Assembly: GCA_033763695.1 (NCBI GenBank) | Contig: JANRKB010000002.1 | Location: forward strand, 87,438 to 151,437 | DNA length: 64,000 nucleotides | Reading direction: 5' to 3' | Origin: JANRKB01 sp033763695 | GTDB lineage: Bacteria > Planctomycetota > Phycisphaerae > Phycisphaerales > UBA1924 | Shown: piece after piece, positions 1 through 11,766 of the stretch | Position numbering within the stretch: position 1 is the stretch's first letter | Layout: the number at the start of each line of letters is the position of its first letter | The notes under the pieces: generated by a model | Seen by the model: the letters and a program-made list of their open reading frames with translations, nothing else | What the model was told of the DNA's origin: nothing | Database searches by the model: none | Translations under genes and position numbers: made by a program

Positions 1-2
1 CG

Positions 3-254
3 AGATATGGGCTCTATTCCGATGATTGGGCGACGGCCTACCGCCTTGCCGAGGTCAAGTACAGCATCAAATCACGTGGATTCGGATGCATCGTAACCGA
101 TGACGATATCGACTGGGTCCGCGGCTACAACTCCGTCATGTCTCCGGCGATCGAAGCCAAGTACGGCAAAGACTGGCGACACACGTTGCTCGCCGAAGTG
201 AAGGCCATGTCTCCCGACGACGTGAAGAAACTGGAATCACAATACAGTCGATAG
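3..254 (+). CDS. Hypothetical protein, C-terminal part (5' end outside window)
   Basis: The frame is open from the window edge to a TAG stop and encodes about 83 residues rich in charged and aromatic residues, ending in a helical, acidic-basic tail (MSPDDVKKLESQ). GC-rich third positions match the neighbouring genes, which supports real coding. I do not recognise the family and no catalytic motif is visible in this fragment. The gene is followed by more than 900 bases without a convincing gene. Confidence 0.6.
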   Translation, partial: RYGLYSDDWATAYRLAEVKYSIKSRGFGCIVTDDDIDWVRGYNSVMSPAIEAKYGKDWRHTLLAEVKAMSPDDVKKLESQYSR

Positions 255-445
255 CGGACTCGCTCGTCGCATCGCCTCGCCCGTCGAGCACGCTGCGCGA
301 GTTGAGCCTGCGGCAATCTTCGACCACGCCGTGCTTGTTCCGCGTGCTTCGCTCACAACACGTCTCGAGTACGACTTTCTCCCCCCTTCGCCCCGCGGGC
401 GGGTATATGGTCCGGCGCCGCCGGGTTTGTGGGGTCTTCCCGTGC

Positions 446-477
446 CATCGATGTCCTCGTCTTCGAGGACATCGATG
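446..477. repeat. Perfect 14-bp intergenic hairpin
   Basis: The arms CATCGATGTCCTCG and CGAGGACATCGATG pair perfectly around a TCTT loop. No T-tract follows on either side, so it does not look like an intrinsic terminator. The left arm begins inside the 11-base word CGTGCCATCGA, which recurs at 43435, 43514 (inverted) and 63616 (inverted). Confidence 0.7.
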
Positions 478-518
478 CTGCTTTCCCATCCCCCGCATCG
501 CAACCACCACCGCGTCCC

Positions 519-615
519 ATGCCCGATGCCCGATGCCCAAGGCCTGATGCCTTCTGCCCAATGCCCGATGCCTGATGCCTTCTGCCCGATGCCTGATGCC
601 TGATGCCCGATGCCT
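519..615 (+). repeat. Degenerate heptamer array (ATGCCYR words)
   Basis: The stretch is built largely of 7-base words such as ATGCCCG, ATGCCTG and ATGCCCA, interrupted by CTTCTGCCC segments. The same words recur at 57742-57806, and their reverse complement GGCATCG at 57250-57270. A related word family lies inside carB at 4501-4582. The array precedes the DNA glycosylase gene by about 580 bases. Confidence 0.8.
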
Positions 616-1191
616 TCGCCTTTCTCCCGTACATCCACATTTGCGCGCGCGCCGTGGTGCAACCTCACCCGCCGCGGCACAAATCTTCCAGATTTTCTTT
701 CTCCGAGAATCACTGCACCAAACACACTTCACACTCTCGCGCCGGACACTTCTGCGCGCGCAAACGCGTCCGTCGGGGGGTTCTTGTGGAGAGCGTGTCG
801 CGTGCAGCCTGCGCGTCACTTCGCCGCACTTTGGGGCGACCCATCGTCCCGCGATCGCTGGCACCACCAGCGCCCGCGCGCCGAATCAGGTCCCGAGCGA
901 CGACCGGCGAACAGCACGCAGGCCCGCAGCACACGCTCTCCCCGGTCGGCCCGGCGCGCATACACGCGCGCGGGACCACGCCCGCGCGGCCGCTTCACTC
1001 GCAAGAGTGTCGCGTCCGTCCGTGCCGCCCGGCTGTCCGCGCTTCTCGCCCAAAGTGCCCGCGAGCCACCAACTCGCGTGCTCGTCGCTCCCCGCGCAGA
1101 CCGAAAGCAACATGCCCCGCACGCAGCAACCGCCCCGCCGCGGCAGGTGATCCTGTCGCGCCAGCGCACCCGCGTTTCATACACTCCGCCC

Positions 1192-2214
1192 ATGCCATCA
1201 ACATTCTCGATCAAGACGCCGCGCGACTTTGATCTCAAACGCGACCTCTGTTCCTACGGCTACTTCCTCCTCGCGCCCAATCACTGGGACGTCCGCCGCC
1301 AGCAGTTCATCCGCACCCTGCTGCTCGCGAATCGCGCCGTGACGCTCCGCATCACGCAGACGGCCGCGGGCGCACCGCTCAAGGTCGTCGCCGACGCCAC
1401 GCTCTCGCGCGGCGATCGCGATGCCGCATCGCTCCAGCTCGCCCGCATGCTGCGCCTCGACGAGGATGAAGAACACGTTGGCGCGTTCCACGCCGTCGAT
1501 CCGCGTTGGCGTGCCTCGGGGCGCGGCCGGATTATGCGGTCGCCCACGCTCTTCGAAGACATCATCAAAACCGTCACCAGTTGCAACGTCACCTGGCCCA
1601 GCACGATCGTCATGAATCGGCGCCTGTGCGAGGTGCTGGGGACCAGGTCCGCCAGCGGCCTCTTCACCTTCCCCAGCGCTGACAAGTTGGCCCTCGCGCG
1701 GCCGCAGACGCTGCGCGCTCGCTGCCGCGTCGGCTATCGCGACGCCCGCATCATCCAGCTCGCCAAGCTCTATCGCAGCGCACTGTCGCGCCCGGACACA
1801 ACGCGCCCCGCGAACCGCAGGACGCCGACCAAGCCCGCGCCGATCATCGATCTCGCGCTGCTGCAAGACCCGACCACGCCCGACGATGTCATCTTCAAGT
1901 CGCTCGTCGCCCTGCCGGGCATCGGCCCCTACGCCGCGGCCAACATCATGCAGTTGCTCGGTCGCTACGCCCGCCTGCCGCTCGACACCGAAAGCGTGCG
2001 CCACGGCCGCACGCTGCTTGGCTTCAAGGGCAGCAGCCCGCAGGTGATGAAGAAGGTGCAAGCCCACTTCAAACCCTTCGGCCCGCACGCCTTCCGCTCG
2101 TACTGGTTTGAGATGTGGTCGTTCTACGAGAGCAAGCACGGCCCCGCGTGGACATGGGAGCGCGACAGCACCGGCAAGATGTTCACCGCGGCACAACTCA
2201 ATCCCAAAGCGTGA
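1192..2214 (+). CDS. HhH-GPD family DNA glycosylase (AlkA/OGG1-like)
   Basis: The 340-residue product is a base-excision-repair glycosylase of the helix-hairpin-helix GPD superfamily. The hairpin is visible as LPGIGPYAAANIMQLLG and is followed by LPLDTESV, where the aspartate is the expected catalytic residue of this superfamily. The N-terminal about 170 residues match the alpha/beta half of AlkA/OGG1-like enzymes in position only, so the substrate (alkylated or oxidised base) is not decided. I chose the ATG at 1192 because the frame upstream is low-complexity Arg/Ser/Pro translation. It stands alone between a repeat-rich gap and a possible decayed frame on the other strand. Confidence 0.8.
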   Translation: MPSTFSIKTPRDFDLKRDLCSYGYFLLAPNHWDVRRQQFIRTLLLANRAVTLRITQTAAGAPLKVVADATLSRGDRDAASLQLARMLRLDEDEEHVGAFHAVDPRWRASGRGRIMRSPTLFEDIIKTVTSCNVTWPSTIVMNRRLCEVLGTRSASGLFTFPSADKLALARPQTLRARCRVGYRDARIIQLAKLYRSALSRPDTTRPANRRTPTKPAPIIDLALLQDPTTPDDVIFKSLVALPGIGPYAAANIMQLLGRYARLPLDTESVRHGRTLLGFKGSSPQVMKKVQAHFKPFGPHAFRSYWFEMWSFYESKHGPAWTWERDSTGKMFTAAQLNPKA

Positions 2215-2222
2215 TTCTCAGT

Positions 2223-2411
2223 TACTTTGCTGGCATCGACGCGGCGGCCGCGCAACTCGAAAGGGTAGTTGTGCGCAAACGCGTCCTTGTGACACTGATC
2301 CGCGATGGAGTCGTAGAACGCAGGGTTCTAGGCCGAGCCCTTGCACTGCGCGATCTCGGCGTGCAACTGCTCGGACAGATCGTGGCCCGCAACCGTCCCC
2401 CACCGCTCTGT
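2223..2411 (-). pseudogene. Possible decayed reading frame with an in-frame amber codon
   Basis: Downstream of the zinc-ribbon gene, one minus-strand frame reads like protein on both sides of a TAG at 2328-2330: GHDLSEQLHAEIAQC before it and NPAFYDSIADQCHKDAFAH after it. Third positions are mostly G or C, as in the real genes here. No start codon is evident, and the downstream end is unclear because the frame continues toward the glycosylase gene. It could be a gene remnant or chance; I do not recognise the family. Confidence 0.3.
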
Positions 2412-2412
2412 G

Positions 2413-2643
2413 CTACCGCGTCATCCGCGCGAGTTGCTCGGGCGGGATCTGACGCGCCTGCTGCACGCGGAACATGCGAAACCAGTGACAAGTGCGGCAC
2501 CAGCCCAGCACGCGCTTGCCGCGCGACGCCGCGCCGAGCCGAATGCCACCCGCCTCGCGCAGCGTCCGCCACGCATCGCAGCGTGGGCACGACGCAATCC
2601 ACGTGTTGTCCTCAATCGGCGCGCTGGGATCGACGTTGCTCAT
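2413..2643 (-). CDS. Small zinc-ribbon protein
   Basis: This 76-residue protein carries two cysteine pairs, CPRC near residue 19 and CRTC near residue 51, spaced as in a zinc ribbon. The rest is basic and hydrophilic, with no membrane segment. I chose the ATG at 2643; a longer reading would add an Arg-rich low-complexity leader. A role in nucleic-acid or protein binding is typical of such ribbons, but nothing here identifies a partner. It lies just downstream of carB on the same strand. Confidence 0.6.
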   Translation of the reverse strand: MSNVDPSAPIEDNTWIASCPRCDAWRTLREAGGIRLGAASRGKRVLGWCRTCHWFRMFRVQQARQIPPEQLARMTR

Positions 2644-2768
2644 GGCGGCTCGTCTCCGATTCGCCCCCCGGCAGACTTGGCTCTGTCTGCTTCTTGGCAA
2701 TCACGACGCGGAGATTTCAGCCCGACATCGCTGCTTCCTCGCAGACGATCACGACCACGCCGCCGCAC

Positions 2769-6463
<3,695 letters not shown>

Positions 6464-6713
6464 GAGACCCCTTCGTGAGCGAGATGTTCGGCGTGGCGGC
6501 GCGGCGAGAGACCCGTCCTGCGCCCCGCGAGAAACCCCGCTGGACCCCCCGGTGGGCGCAAACTCGCAGACAGTACGCGCGCGGCGGCAGGGAGCAAAGC
6601 CGCGGCGGGTCTTTCCTCAAGAAAAGGATCGCAATGGGCGCCCAAGTCGGACGTCTGGATGAATATTCAGTCGGGTTGCGCACGCGGGGCAGTCCCGGCC
6701 AGCGCGTGCCGCG

Positions 6714-8723
6714 TCACTTGAGCAGGAAGACTTTGACAAGCACGTCGCCGATTCCGACGAGTGCCGCGCCCGCGATGATGCCGGCGCAGATCGGTTCGTG
6801 GGTCTGGATCCAGAGTTTGTTGCCGGTGGACGCGGGATTCTTGTGGTAGAGCTTGTGCATCAGCGCGAAGAAAACCGCGCCAGCGAACATCGCCATCGTC
6901 GAATCCGGCGGCACCACCACGCCGAGGCCGATCGCCAGCGGCGACACCGGAAACTTGTTGCGGCTCAGGATTCGCGTCACTTCAAGCATCAGACCCGCGA
7001 CGGCGGCGATGATGATGGACGTGAGGATGGACTTGGTGAGCAGTTGTCCGCTTCCGCCGCCGAAGATCGCCGAGACCATGTCCGACACACCCTTCCACTG
7101 CACCGCGGCGGGGAAGGAGAACTGGCCGGTGGCCATGACATTCTGCAGGTGCTGCGGATCGGTGGCCGCAACCTCGGGCTTGTATTCGCTGAGGAACAGG
7201 ACGTAGAAGAGCGGCGTGGCGGCGAGCGCACCGGCGATGATGCCGATGATGTGGCCGATCGCCTGATGCCGCGGCTTGCCGCCGAGCATGTAGCCGGGCT
7301 TGATGTCCATGAGCAGGTTGCTGGCGTTGCCCGCGACCTCGACGCACATGACGCCGGTCATGAGGTTTGTCGGCGGGTGCTTGGGGTCCAGCGCGCCGAA
7401 GAGGAACTGTGGGATCTTGGAGAGCGAACCCGTCGGCGTCGTGCCGGTCATCGCGGTGCTGCTGGCGGCGATGAGCGACAGGATGATGATCAGCGGGATC
7501 GCGCTGGCACCGAAGATCCACGACACGCCGAACCAATCGTGGGCCATCCACACGCCCACCGCGCCCACCAGCGGAATGCCGGCGAACGAGATCCACAGCG
7601 GCACTTCGATGTGCCCAAGCACGTCCTTGCCCGCGTTCTTCTCGCTTGAGCGATCAAACACGATGCGGAATGCGTCGATAAAGAACTGCGGCTTGCTGAA
7701 GAGCGACACCATCGACGCCACCACCATCAGCACGATGCCCCACCACAGCGACCACGTGTTCAGGATGTGAGCGCGGCCGAACACGGCGGTGCCGTCGGCG
7801 ATGGAGCCCGACTTGGGCACGATCTCGCCGATCGAGATCATCCACGGGACGACGATGGCGAAGTTGAGCAGCGCGCCGAAGAGCATGTTGCTCGTCGCAC
7901 GCAGACCCGAGAGCGCACCCGCGCCGAACATCGCAAGGTCGAGCGCGGGCGAGAGGGCGAGTTGGCGGATGTCAACGCCGCCGAGCTTGGGCAGCGGCGC
8001 TTTGCCCGCGGCGACGAGGTCGTAGTACCACCCATCAAGCTGGTGCGGCAGGTGCCATGCGCTCTTGAGGCCCATCCACTTCTCCTGGATGAGCTTCATG
8101 TACGACTCGCCCGAGATGAAGCTGATGAAGCCCGCAAGCCCGGCGGTGACGGCGAGCGCCTTGGCCTTGAACATGCCGACGGCGGCTTCGGAGGAATAGA
8201 GCGTGTCCAGAACCACGCCGCACGCCCGGCCTTCGGGGAACGGCTGCTGCTCGTCGTTGATGAAGCGCCGCTTCATCGGGAAGGCGACAAGCACGCCGAG
8301 GATCGACAGCACCACCATGAACCAGAAGATCTGCCACCGCGGCAGCGGCTTGTTCTCGATCCACATATACGCGGCGACGCCCGCGACAAGCGGGCTGGTC
8401 ATGTAGCCCGCCGAGGTGGCGATGCTCTGCATCGCGTTGTTCTCAAGGATGGTGAAGTCGCGGGCGCCGAGCTGTGACAGCAGGCGGAACGCGGCGAAGG
8501 CGAGAATCACGCTGGTGAGACCGACGCCCAGCGTCCAGCCGGTCTTGGCACCGACGTAGAGGTTCGTCGCGCTGAGCACGCCGCCCAGCAGGAAGCCGGT
8601 GATCGCGGAGCGCAGCGTCAACTGCGGCATGTTGCCGCGGAAGACGTTGGTGAGCCACCAGCGGTCCTTTTCTTCGCGGCTCCAGGTGTTGATCTGTTCG
8701 GGCGTGAGGGTCGGGATGGCCAT
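6714..8723 (-). CDS. OPT-family oligopeptide transporter
   Basis: The 669-residue protein is a polytopic membrane transporter of the OPT superfamily (oligopeptide or metal-chelate uptake). Characteristic stretches include NLYVGAKTGWTLGVG near residue 55 and many glycine-rich hydrophobic helices across the full length. It ends in a short cytoplasmic-looking tail. I chose the ATG at 8723 because residues upstream of it would translate the tRNA gene. It lies downstream of tRNA-Leu and the GspF-like gene on the same strand and upstream of carB. The substrate cannot be read from the sequence. Confidence 0.85.
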   Translation of the reverse strand: MAIPTLTPEQINTWSREEKDRWWLTNVFRGNMPQLTLRSAITGFLLGGVLSATNLYVGAKTGWTLGVGLTSVILAFAAFRLLSQLGARDFTILENNAMQSIATSAGYMTSPLVAGVAAYMWIENKPLPRWQIFWFMVVLSILGVLVAFPMKRRFINDEQQPFPEGRACGVVLDTLYSSEAAVGMFKAKALAVTAGLAGFISFISGESYMKLIQEKWMGLKSAWHLPHQLDGWYYDLVAAGKAPLPKLGGVDIRQLALSPALDLAMFGAGALSGLRATSNMLFGALLNFAIVVPWMISIGEIVPKSGSIADGTAVFGRAHILNTWSLWWGIVLMVVASMVSLFSKPQFFIDAFRIVFDRSSEKNAGKDVLGHIEVPLWISFAGIPLVGAVGVWMAHDWFGVSWIFGASAIPLIIILSLIAASSTAMTGTTPTGSLSKIPQFLFGALDPKHPPTNLMTGVMCVEVAGNASNLLMDIKPGYMLGGKPRHQAIGHIIGIIAGALAATPLFYVLFLSEYKPEVAATDPQHLQNVMATGQFSFPAAVQWKGVSDMVSAIFGGGSGQLLTKSILTSIIIAAVAGLMLEVTRILSRNKFPVSPLAIGLGVVVPPDSTMAMFAGAVFFALMHKLYHKNPASTGNKLWIQTHEPICAGIIAGAALVGIGDVLVKVFLLK

Positions 8724-8797
8724 AGGGCCACCACAATATCGGGTTTGGAGCGGCGGGGAACCCCGACGCGGCCAAAGTCGCCGCGTGCGAGCCAAAT

Positions 8798-8880
8798 GCG
8801 GGTGACAGGAATCGAACCTGCACGGCCTTTCGGCCACGGGAACCTAAATCCCGCGCGTCTGCCAGTTCCGCCACACCCGC
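8798..8880 (-). tRNA. tRNA-Leu, anticodon UAG
   Basis: Read on the minus strand the 83 bases fold as a class II tRNA: acceptor stem GCGGGTG/CACCCGC, anticodon stem CGGGA/TCCCG around loop TTTAGGT (anticodon UAG), a long variable arm, and T-loop TTCGATT. The 3' CCA is not encoded. It sits 69 bases after the GspF-like gene and 74 bases before the OPT start, all on one strand. Confidence 0.95.
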
Positions 8881-8949
8881 GGTTGGGGGCGATCGGGGCA
8901 TCGTAGGTGTGGGCCGTTGCAGTCCGGATGCCGGGCGGGGCCGGGGGCG

Positions 8950-10185
8950 TCAACCGCCGAGGCCCTTGCTCATGTTCATCAGCGGGATCATGATCGAGAG
9001 GACCATGCCGCCGATGAAGAGGAAGAGCGCGACGATGAGCGCGGGCTCGAGCACGGCGAGCAGACGCGTCGAGCGGCGCTCGACTTCTTCGGCGGTGTCG
9101 GTCGCGAGCGTGTCGAACGCGGCCTGAAGGTCGCCCGATCGCTCGGCGGCGATGAGCAGACGGCGCGTCGGCAGCGGCAGCGCGGTCACTTCATCGATGA
9201 GCTGACGCAGCACGCCGCCTTCGATGAGGCGCGTGCGCAGACGCGTGAGCTGGGTCTTGAGCATCGGGTGCGAGAGTGCCCCGACGCCGACGCCCAGCGC
9301 GTCGCCGAGCGTCACGCCGCTGCGGGTCATGGCGGACATGACGGTGAAGAAGCGTGCGGATTCCTGGGCGAGCACCACATCGCGCAGGAGCGGGGCGCGG
9401 CGGGACAAGCCGCCGATGCTCGCGAGGATCGGACGGCGCATGATGATCGCGAGGACCAGAACGCAGCCGATCACGATGAGCACCGGGACGAGGTGTTCAT
9501 CGAGGAACATGCCGGTGCCGAAGACGATGCGGGTGAAGAACGGGAAGGGCTTGTCTCCCTGCACCTGCGTGAGCGCGCTGGCGATCCGCGGCACGATGAA
9601 TGCCATCATCGCAAAGCCCAGAATCAGGCCGATCGAGCCGACGATCGCCGGGTAGAGCATGAGCGTCAGCACTTTGTTGCTGATGGCGACCTGGCGGCGT
9701 GCGGTGATCGAGAGTTGCTTGGCCGCGCCCGCGAGATCGCCGGTGCGCTCGGCGGCGCGATAGACGGCGACGGTGACGCGATCAAAGCAGCCGACCGTTT
9801 CGCAGGCGTCGGCGAAACTCGAGCCGCTGGAGACCAGTTCGCGCATGCGGATGATGCGGGGACGCAGGGCGGGAGAGACGGCGGTGACGCAGACTTCGAG
9901 GGCTTCGACCAGCGGCACGCCGCGGCCCAGCAACTGCGCGAGCTGGGTGTTCAGTTCTGCCTGGTCCTTGAGGCTGATGCGGGCGAGGGGCGCTGCACCG
10001 GGGAGCGGGGCACGCCACATGCGGAGCGGGACAAGGCGATCGCGGCGGAGTTCGTCGGCGAGGGCACGCTCGGTGGCGGCACGACGCAGACCGATGGTGC
10101 GGCCGCCGCCGGGCTTGCCGGCGATGAAGAGGAAGGTGCCGGGGCCGGTGGCCGAGGATCGTGATGGGAGCAGGCGGGTGGCCAT
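8950..10185 (-). CDS. Type II secretion / type IV pilus inner-membrane protein, GspF/PilC-like
   Basis: The 411-residue protein has the duplicated GspF architecture. Each half has a soluble helical bundle starting with an L..LL..G.PL.EAL-like stretch (QLAQLLGRGVPLVEALEV; then SAMTRSGVTLGDALGVG), followed by membrane segments (about residues 190-250 and a final helix near the C-terminus). GspF/PilC is the platform protein of type II secretion or type IV pili. No pilin, ATPase or secretin gene is adjacent, so which machine it serves is unknown. I chose the ATG at 10185; the frame upstream is Pro/Arg low complexity. Confidence 0.85.
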   Translation of the reverse strand: MATRLLPSRSSATGPGTFLFIAGKPGGGRTIGLRRAATERALADELRRDRLVPLRMWRAPLPGAAPLARISLKDQAELNTQLAQLLGRGVPLVEALEVCVTAVSPALRPRIIRMRELVSSGSSFADACETVGCFDRVTVAVYRAAERTGDLAGAAKQLSITARRQVAISNKVLTLMLYPAIVGSIGLILGFAMMAFIVPRIASALTQVQGDKPFPFFTRIVFGTGMFLDEHLVPVLIVIGCVLVLAIIMRRPILASIGGLSRRAPLLRDVVLAQESARFFTVMSAMTRSGVTLGDALGVGVGALSHPMLKTQLTRLRTRLIEGGVLRQLIDEVTALPLPTRRLLIAAERSGDLQAAFDTLATDTAEEVERRSTRLLAVLEPALIVALFLFIGGMVLSIMIPLMNMSKGLGG

Positions 10186-10541
10186 GGCTGGGGGTGAGTG
10201 TAGGGAAAGGCGACGGACTTCAAGCTCCCTCCCGGAGGGAGGGGGACGGGGGTGGGTGCGTGGATCGGACATGACGTGTTCGACACGGCCGCGATGCTTG
10301 CATGCTACTTATGCGTCGGCAGCTTCGATCTCTTGTTCCTTTCGAACCCCTCCCCTTACCCCTCCCCTCTGAGGAGGGGGCGTTTGATCGGCGCGCCTGC
10401 GCGGCCCACAATACCGGTGAACGAGGTTCTCGGGCCGAGATTGCCCGTATTCGGGGCCGCGATGCCCTGACGGGAAGGCTGGAGGCGAGAACCGGCTGAT
10501 GTCGTCGCGGGGCACGCCCCCGGGACGTGACTGGAGCATGT
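10186..10541. other. Non-coding interval with paired C/G-rich palindromes
   Basis: The interval separates the divergently oriented GspF-like and dehydrogenase genes. It holds CTCCCTC-CCG-GAGGGAG near 10226-10242 followed by a G-run, and a C-rich stretch ending in CCCCTC-TGAG-GAGGGG near 10363-10379. The first reads as purine-rich and the second as pyrimidine-rich on the plus strand. I see no gene and no clear promoter. Confidence 0.5.
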
Positions 10542-11639
10542 ATGTCTACCGCCGTTCCCGTTGCCGGTTCCGTCAAACCCTCGGTTTCCAGCGGCACGAT
10601 GCGGGCGCTGTTCAAGCACCACGCGGGTGTGGGCCTCAAGTTTGACGCCAATCGTCCCAAGCCGGTTTGCGGGCCGCGGGATGTCATGATCCGCGTGAGC
10701 AAGGCGGGCATCTGCGGCACCGATCGGCACATCTGGGAATGGGACGACTGGTCGGCCGGGCGCATTCCTGTCGGCATCGTCACCGGACACGAGTTTGTCG
10801 GCATCATCGAGCAGGTCGGCTCGGCGGTGACGCGCTACAAGCCGGGTCTGCGCGTGAGCGCCGAGGGACACATCACGGCGGGCAGCGACTACAACAGCCG
10901 CACGGGTAATGCGCACATCGCGAGCGACACGCGGATCATCGGCATCGATCGCGACGGCTGCTTCGCGGAGTATGTGTGCGTGCCGGAGGAGAACGTGTGG
11001 CCGGTGCACCCGAGCATCCCCGACAAGGTGGCGGCCGTGCTGGACCCCTTGGGCAATGCAGTGCACACGGTTATGGCCGCGGGCGTGAGCGCCAAGAGCG
11101 TGCTCATCACGGGCGTGGGCATCATCGGCCTGATGGCCGTGACGGTGGCGAAGGCCGCGGGCGCGGGGCGGATCTTTGTGACGGACATCAACCCCAAGCG
11201 GCTTGAACTGGCGAAGCGGCTCGGCGCGGTCGGCGCGTTCAATGGGCGCGAGGGCGACGGCTGGGTGAAGGATGTGAAGAAGGCGTGCCGCGGCGAGGGC
11301 GTCGATGTGCTGCTGGAGATGTCAGGCTCACCCGCGGCGTATGACCAGGGCTTTGCCGCACTCCGCAACGGCGGCACGGCGGCGTTGCTCGGCATTCCGG
11401 CCAAGCCGCCGACGTTCAACATCACGCAGCACGTGGTGTTCAAGGGCGCGACGGTGCTGGGGATCAACGGCCGCAAGATGTTCGAGACGTGGTATCAGAT
11501 GGAAGAACTGCTGGTGAGCGGCAAGCTGGAGCTGGACGAGATCATCACCCACGAGTTCCCGCTGGAGCAGTTTGAGACGGCGTTTGAGACCATGATCAGC
11601 GGCGAGGGGATCAAGGTCGTGATGAACGTGAATGGGTGA
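10542..11639 (+). CDS. L-threonine 3-dehydrogenase-like medium-chain dehydrogenase lacking the structural zinc site
   Basis: The 365-residue protein is a zinc-dependent medium-chain alcohol dehydrogenase closest by eye to Tdh, which oxidises threonine to 2-amino-3-ketobutyrate with NAD. Catalytic zinc ligands are kept (C58 in ICGTD, H83-E84 in GHE). The nucleotide site is VLITGVGIIGLMAV, and FNITQHVVFKGATVLG and KMFETWYQMEELL are Tdh-like. The four cysteines of the structural zinc lobe are replaced (A113, D116, S119, A127 by alignment with E. coli Tdh). GGAG at 10533 favours the ATG at 10542, giving a 19-residue extension. The usual partner gene kbl is absent here, so another alcohol substrate is possible. 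Confidence 0.75.
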   Translation: MSTAVPVAGSVKPSVSSGTMRALFKHHAGVGLKFDANRPKPVCGPRDVMIRVSKAGICGTDRHIWEWDDWSAGRIPVGIVTGHEFVGIIEQVGSAVTRYKPGLRVSAEGHITAGSDYNSRTGNAHIASDTRIIGIDRDGCFAEYVCVPEENVWPVHPSIPDKVAAVLDPLGNAVHTVMAAGVSAKSVLITGVGIIGLMAVTVAKAAGAGRIFVTDINPKRLELAKRLGAVGAFNGREGDGWVKDVKKACRGEGVDVLLEMSGSPAAYDQGFAALRNGGTAALLGIPAKPPTFNITQHVVFKGATVLGINGRKMFETWYQMEELLVSGKLELDEIITHEFPLEQFETAFETMISGEGIKVVMNVNG

Positions 11640-11674
11640 GCACGCAGCGCGGCAGGCCCAAAACCCGGAAACGC

Positions 11675-11709
11675 AATGAAACGCAATTTTTGAGTTTTTG
11701 CGTTTCATT
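11675..11709. promoter_or_regulatory. 12-bp inverted repeat between tdh-like gene and fic
   Basis: AATGAAACGCAA (11675-11686) pairs perfectly with TTGCGTTTCATT (11698-11709) around a T-rich 11-base loop. An additional direct copy of AAACGCAA lies just upstream. It may be the terminator of the dehydrogenase gene, an operator for fic, or both. The stretch is much more AT-rich than its surroundings. Confidence 0.5.
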
Positions 11710-11766
11710 GAGGATATGGATACCATTCGGGGTGTCAGATGCCCGATCTGATCCTCGGAGGTGACT

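Larger units (their letters stand above)
255..1191. other. Long non-coding interval with hairpin and heptamer repeats
   Basis: I see no convincing gene here. Open frames in this stretch are low-complexity Arg/Pro/Ser-rich translations of GC-rich DNA. The left half holds a perfect 14-bp hairpin and an array of degenerate 7-base words (listed separately). The right half (about 640-1190) is rich in CG and GCGC steps and carries no feature I can name. Confidence 0.6.

Noticed and set aside
446..477. Intrinsic terminator
   Set aside because: The stem is strong but no T-tract follows on either strand.
519..615. CRISPR array
   Set aside because: The repeat unit is only 7 bases without spacers of constant length, and no cas genes are present.
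610..1191. N-terminal extension of the DNA glycosylase frame
   Set aside because: The extra residues are Arg/Ala/Pro/Ser-rich translation of non-coding DNA; the ATG at 1192 fits the family.
2328..2330. Amber codon read as pyrrolysine
   Set aside because: No pyl genes, no homologous methylamine methyltransferase context; simple decay or chance is more likely.
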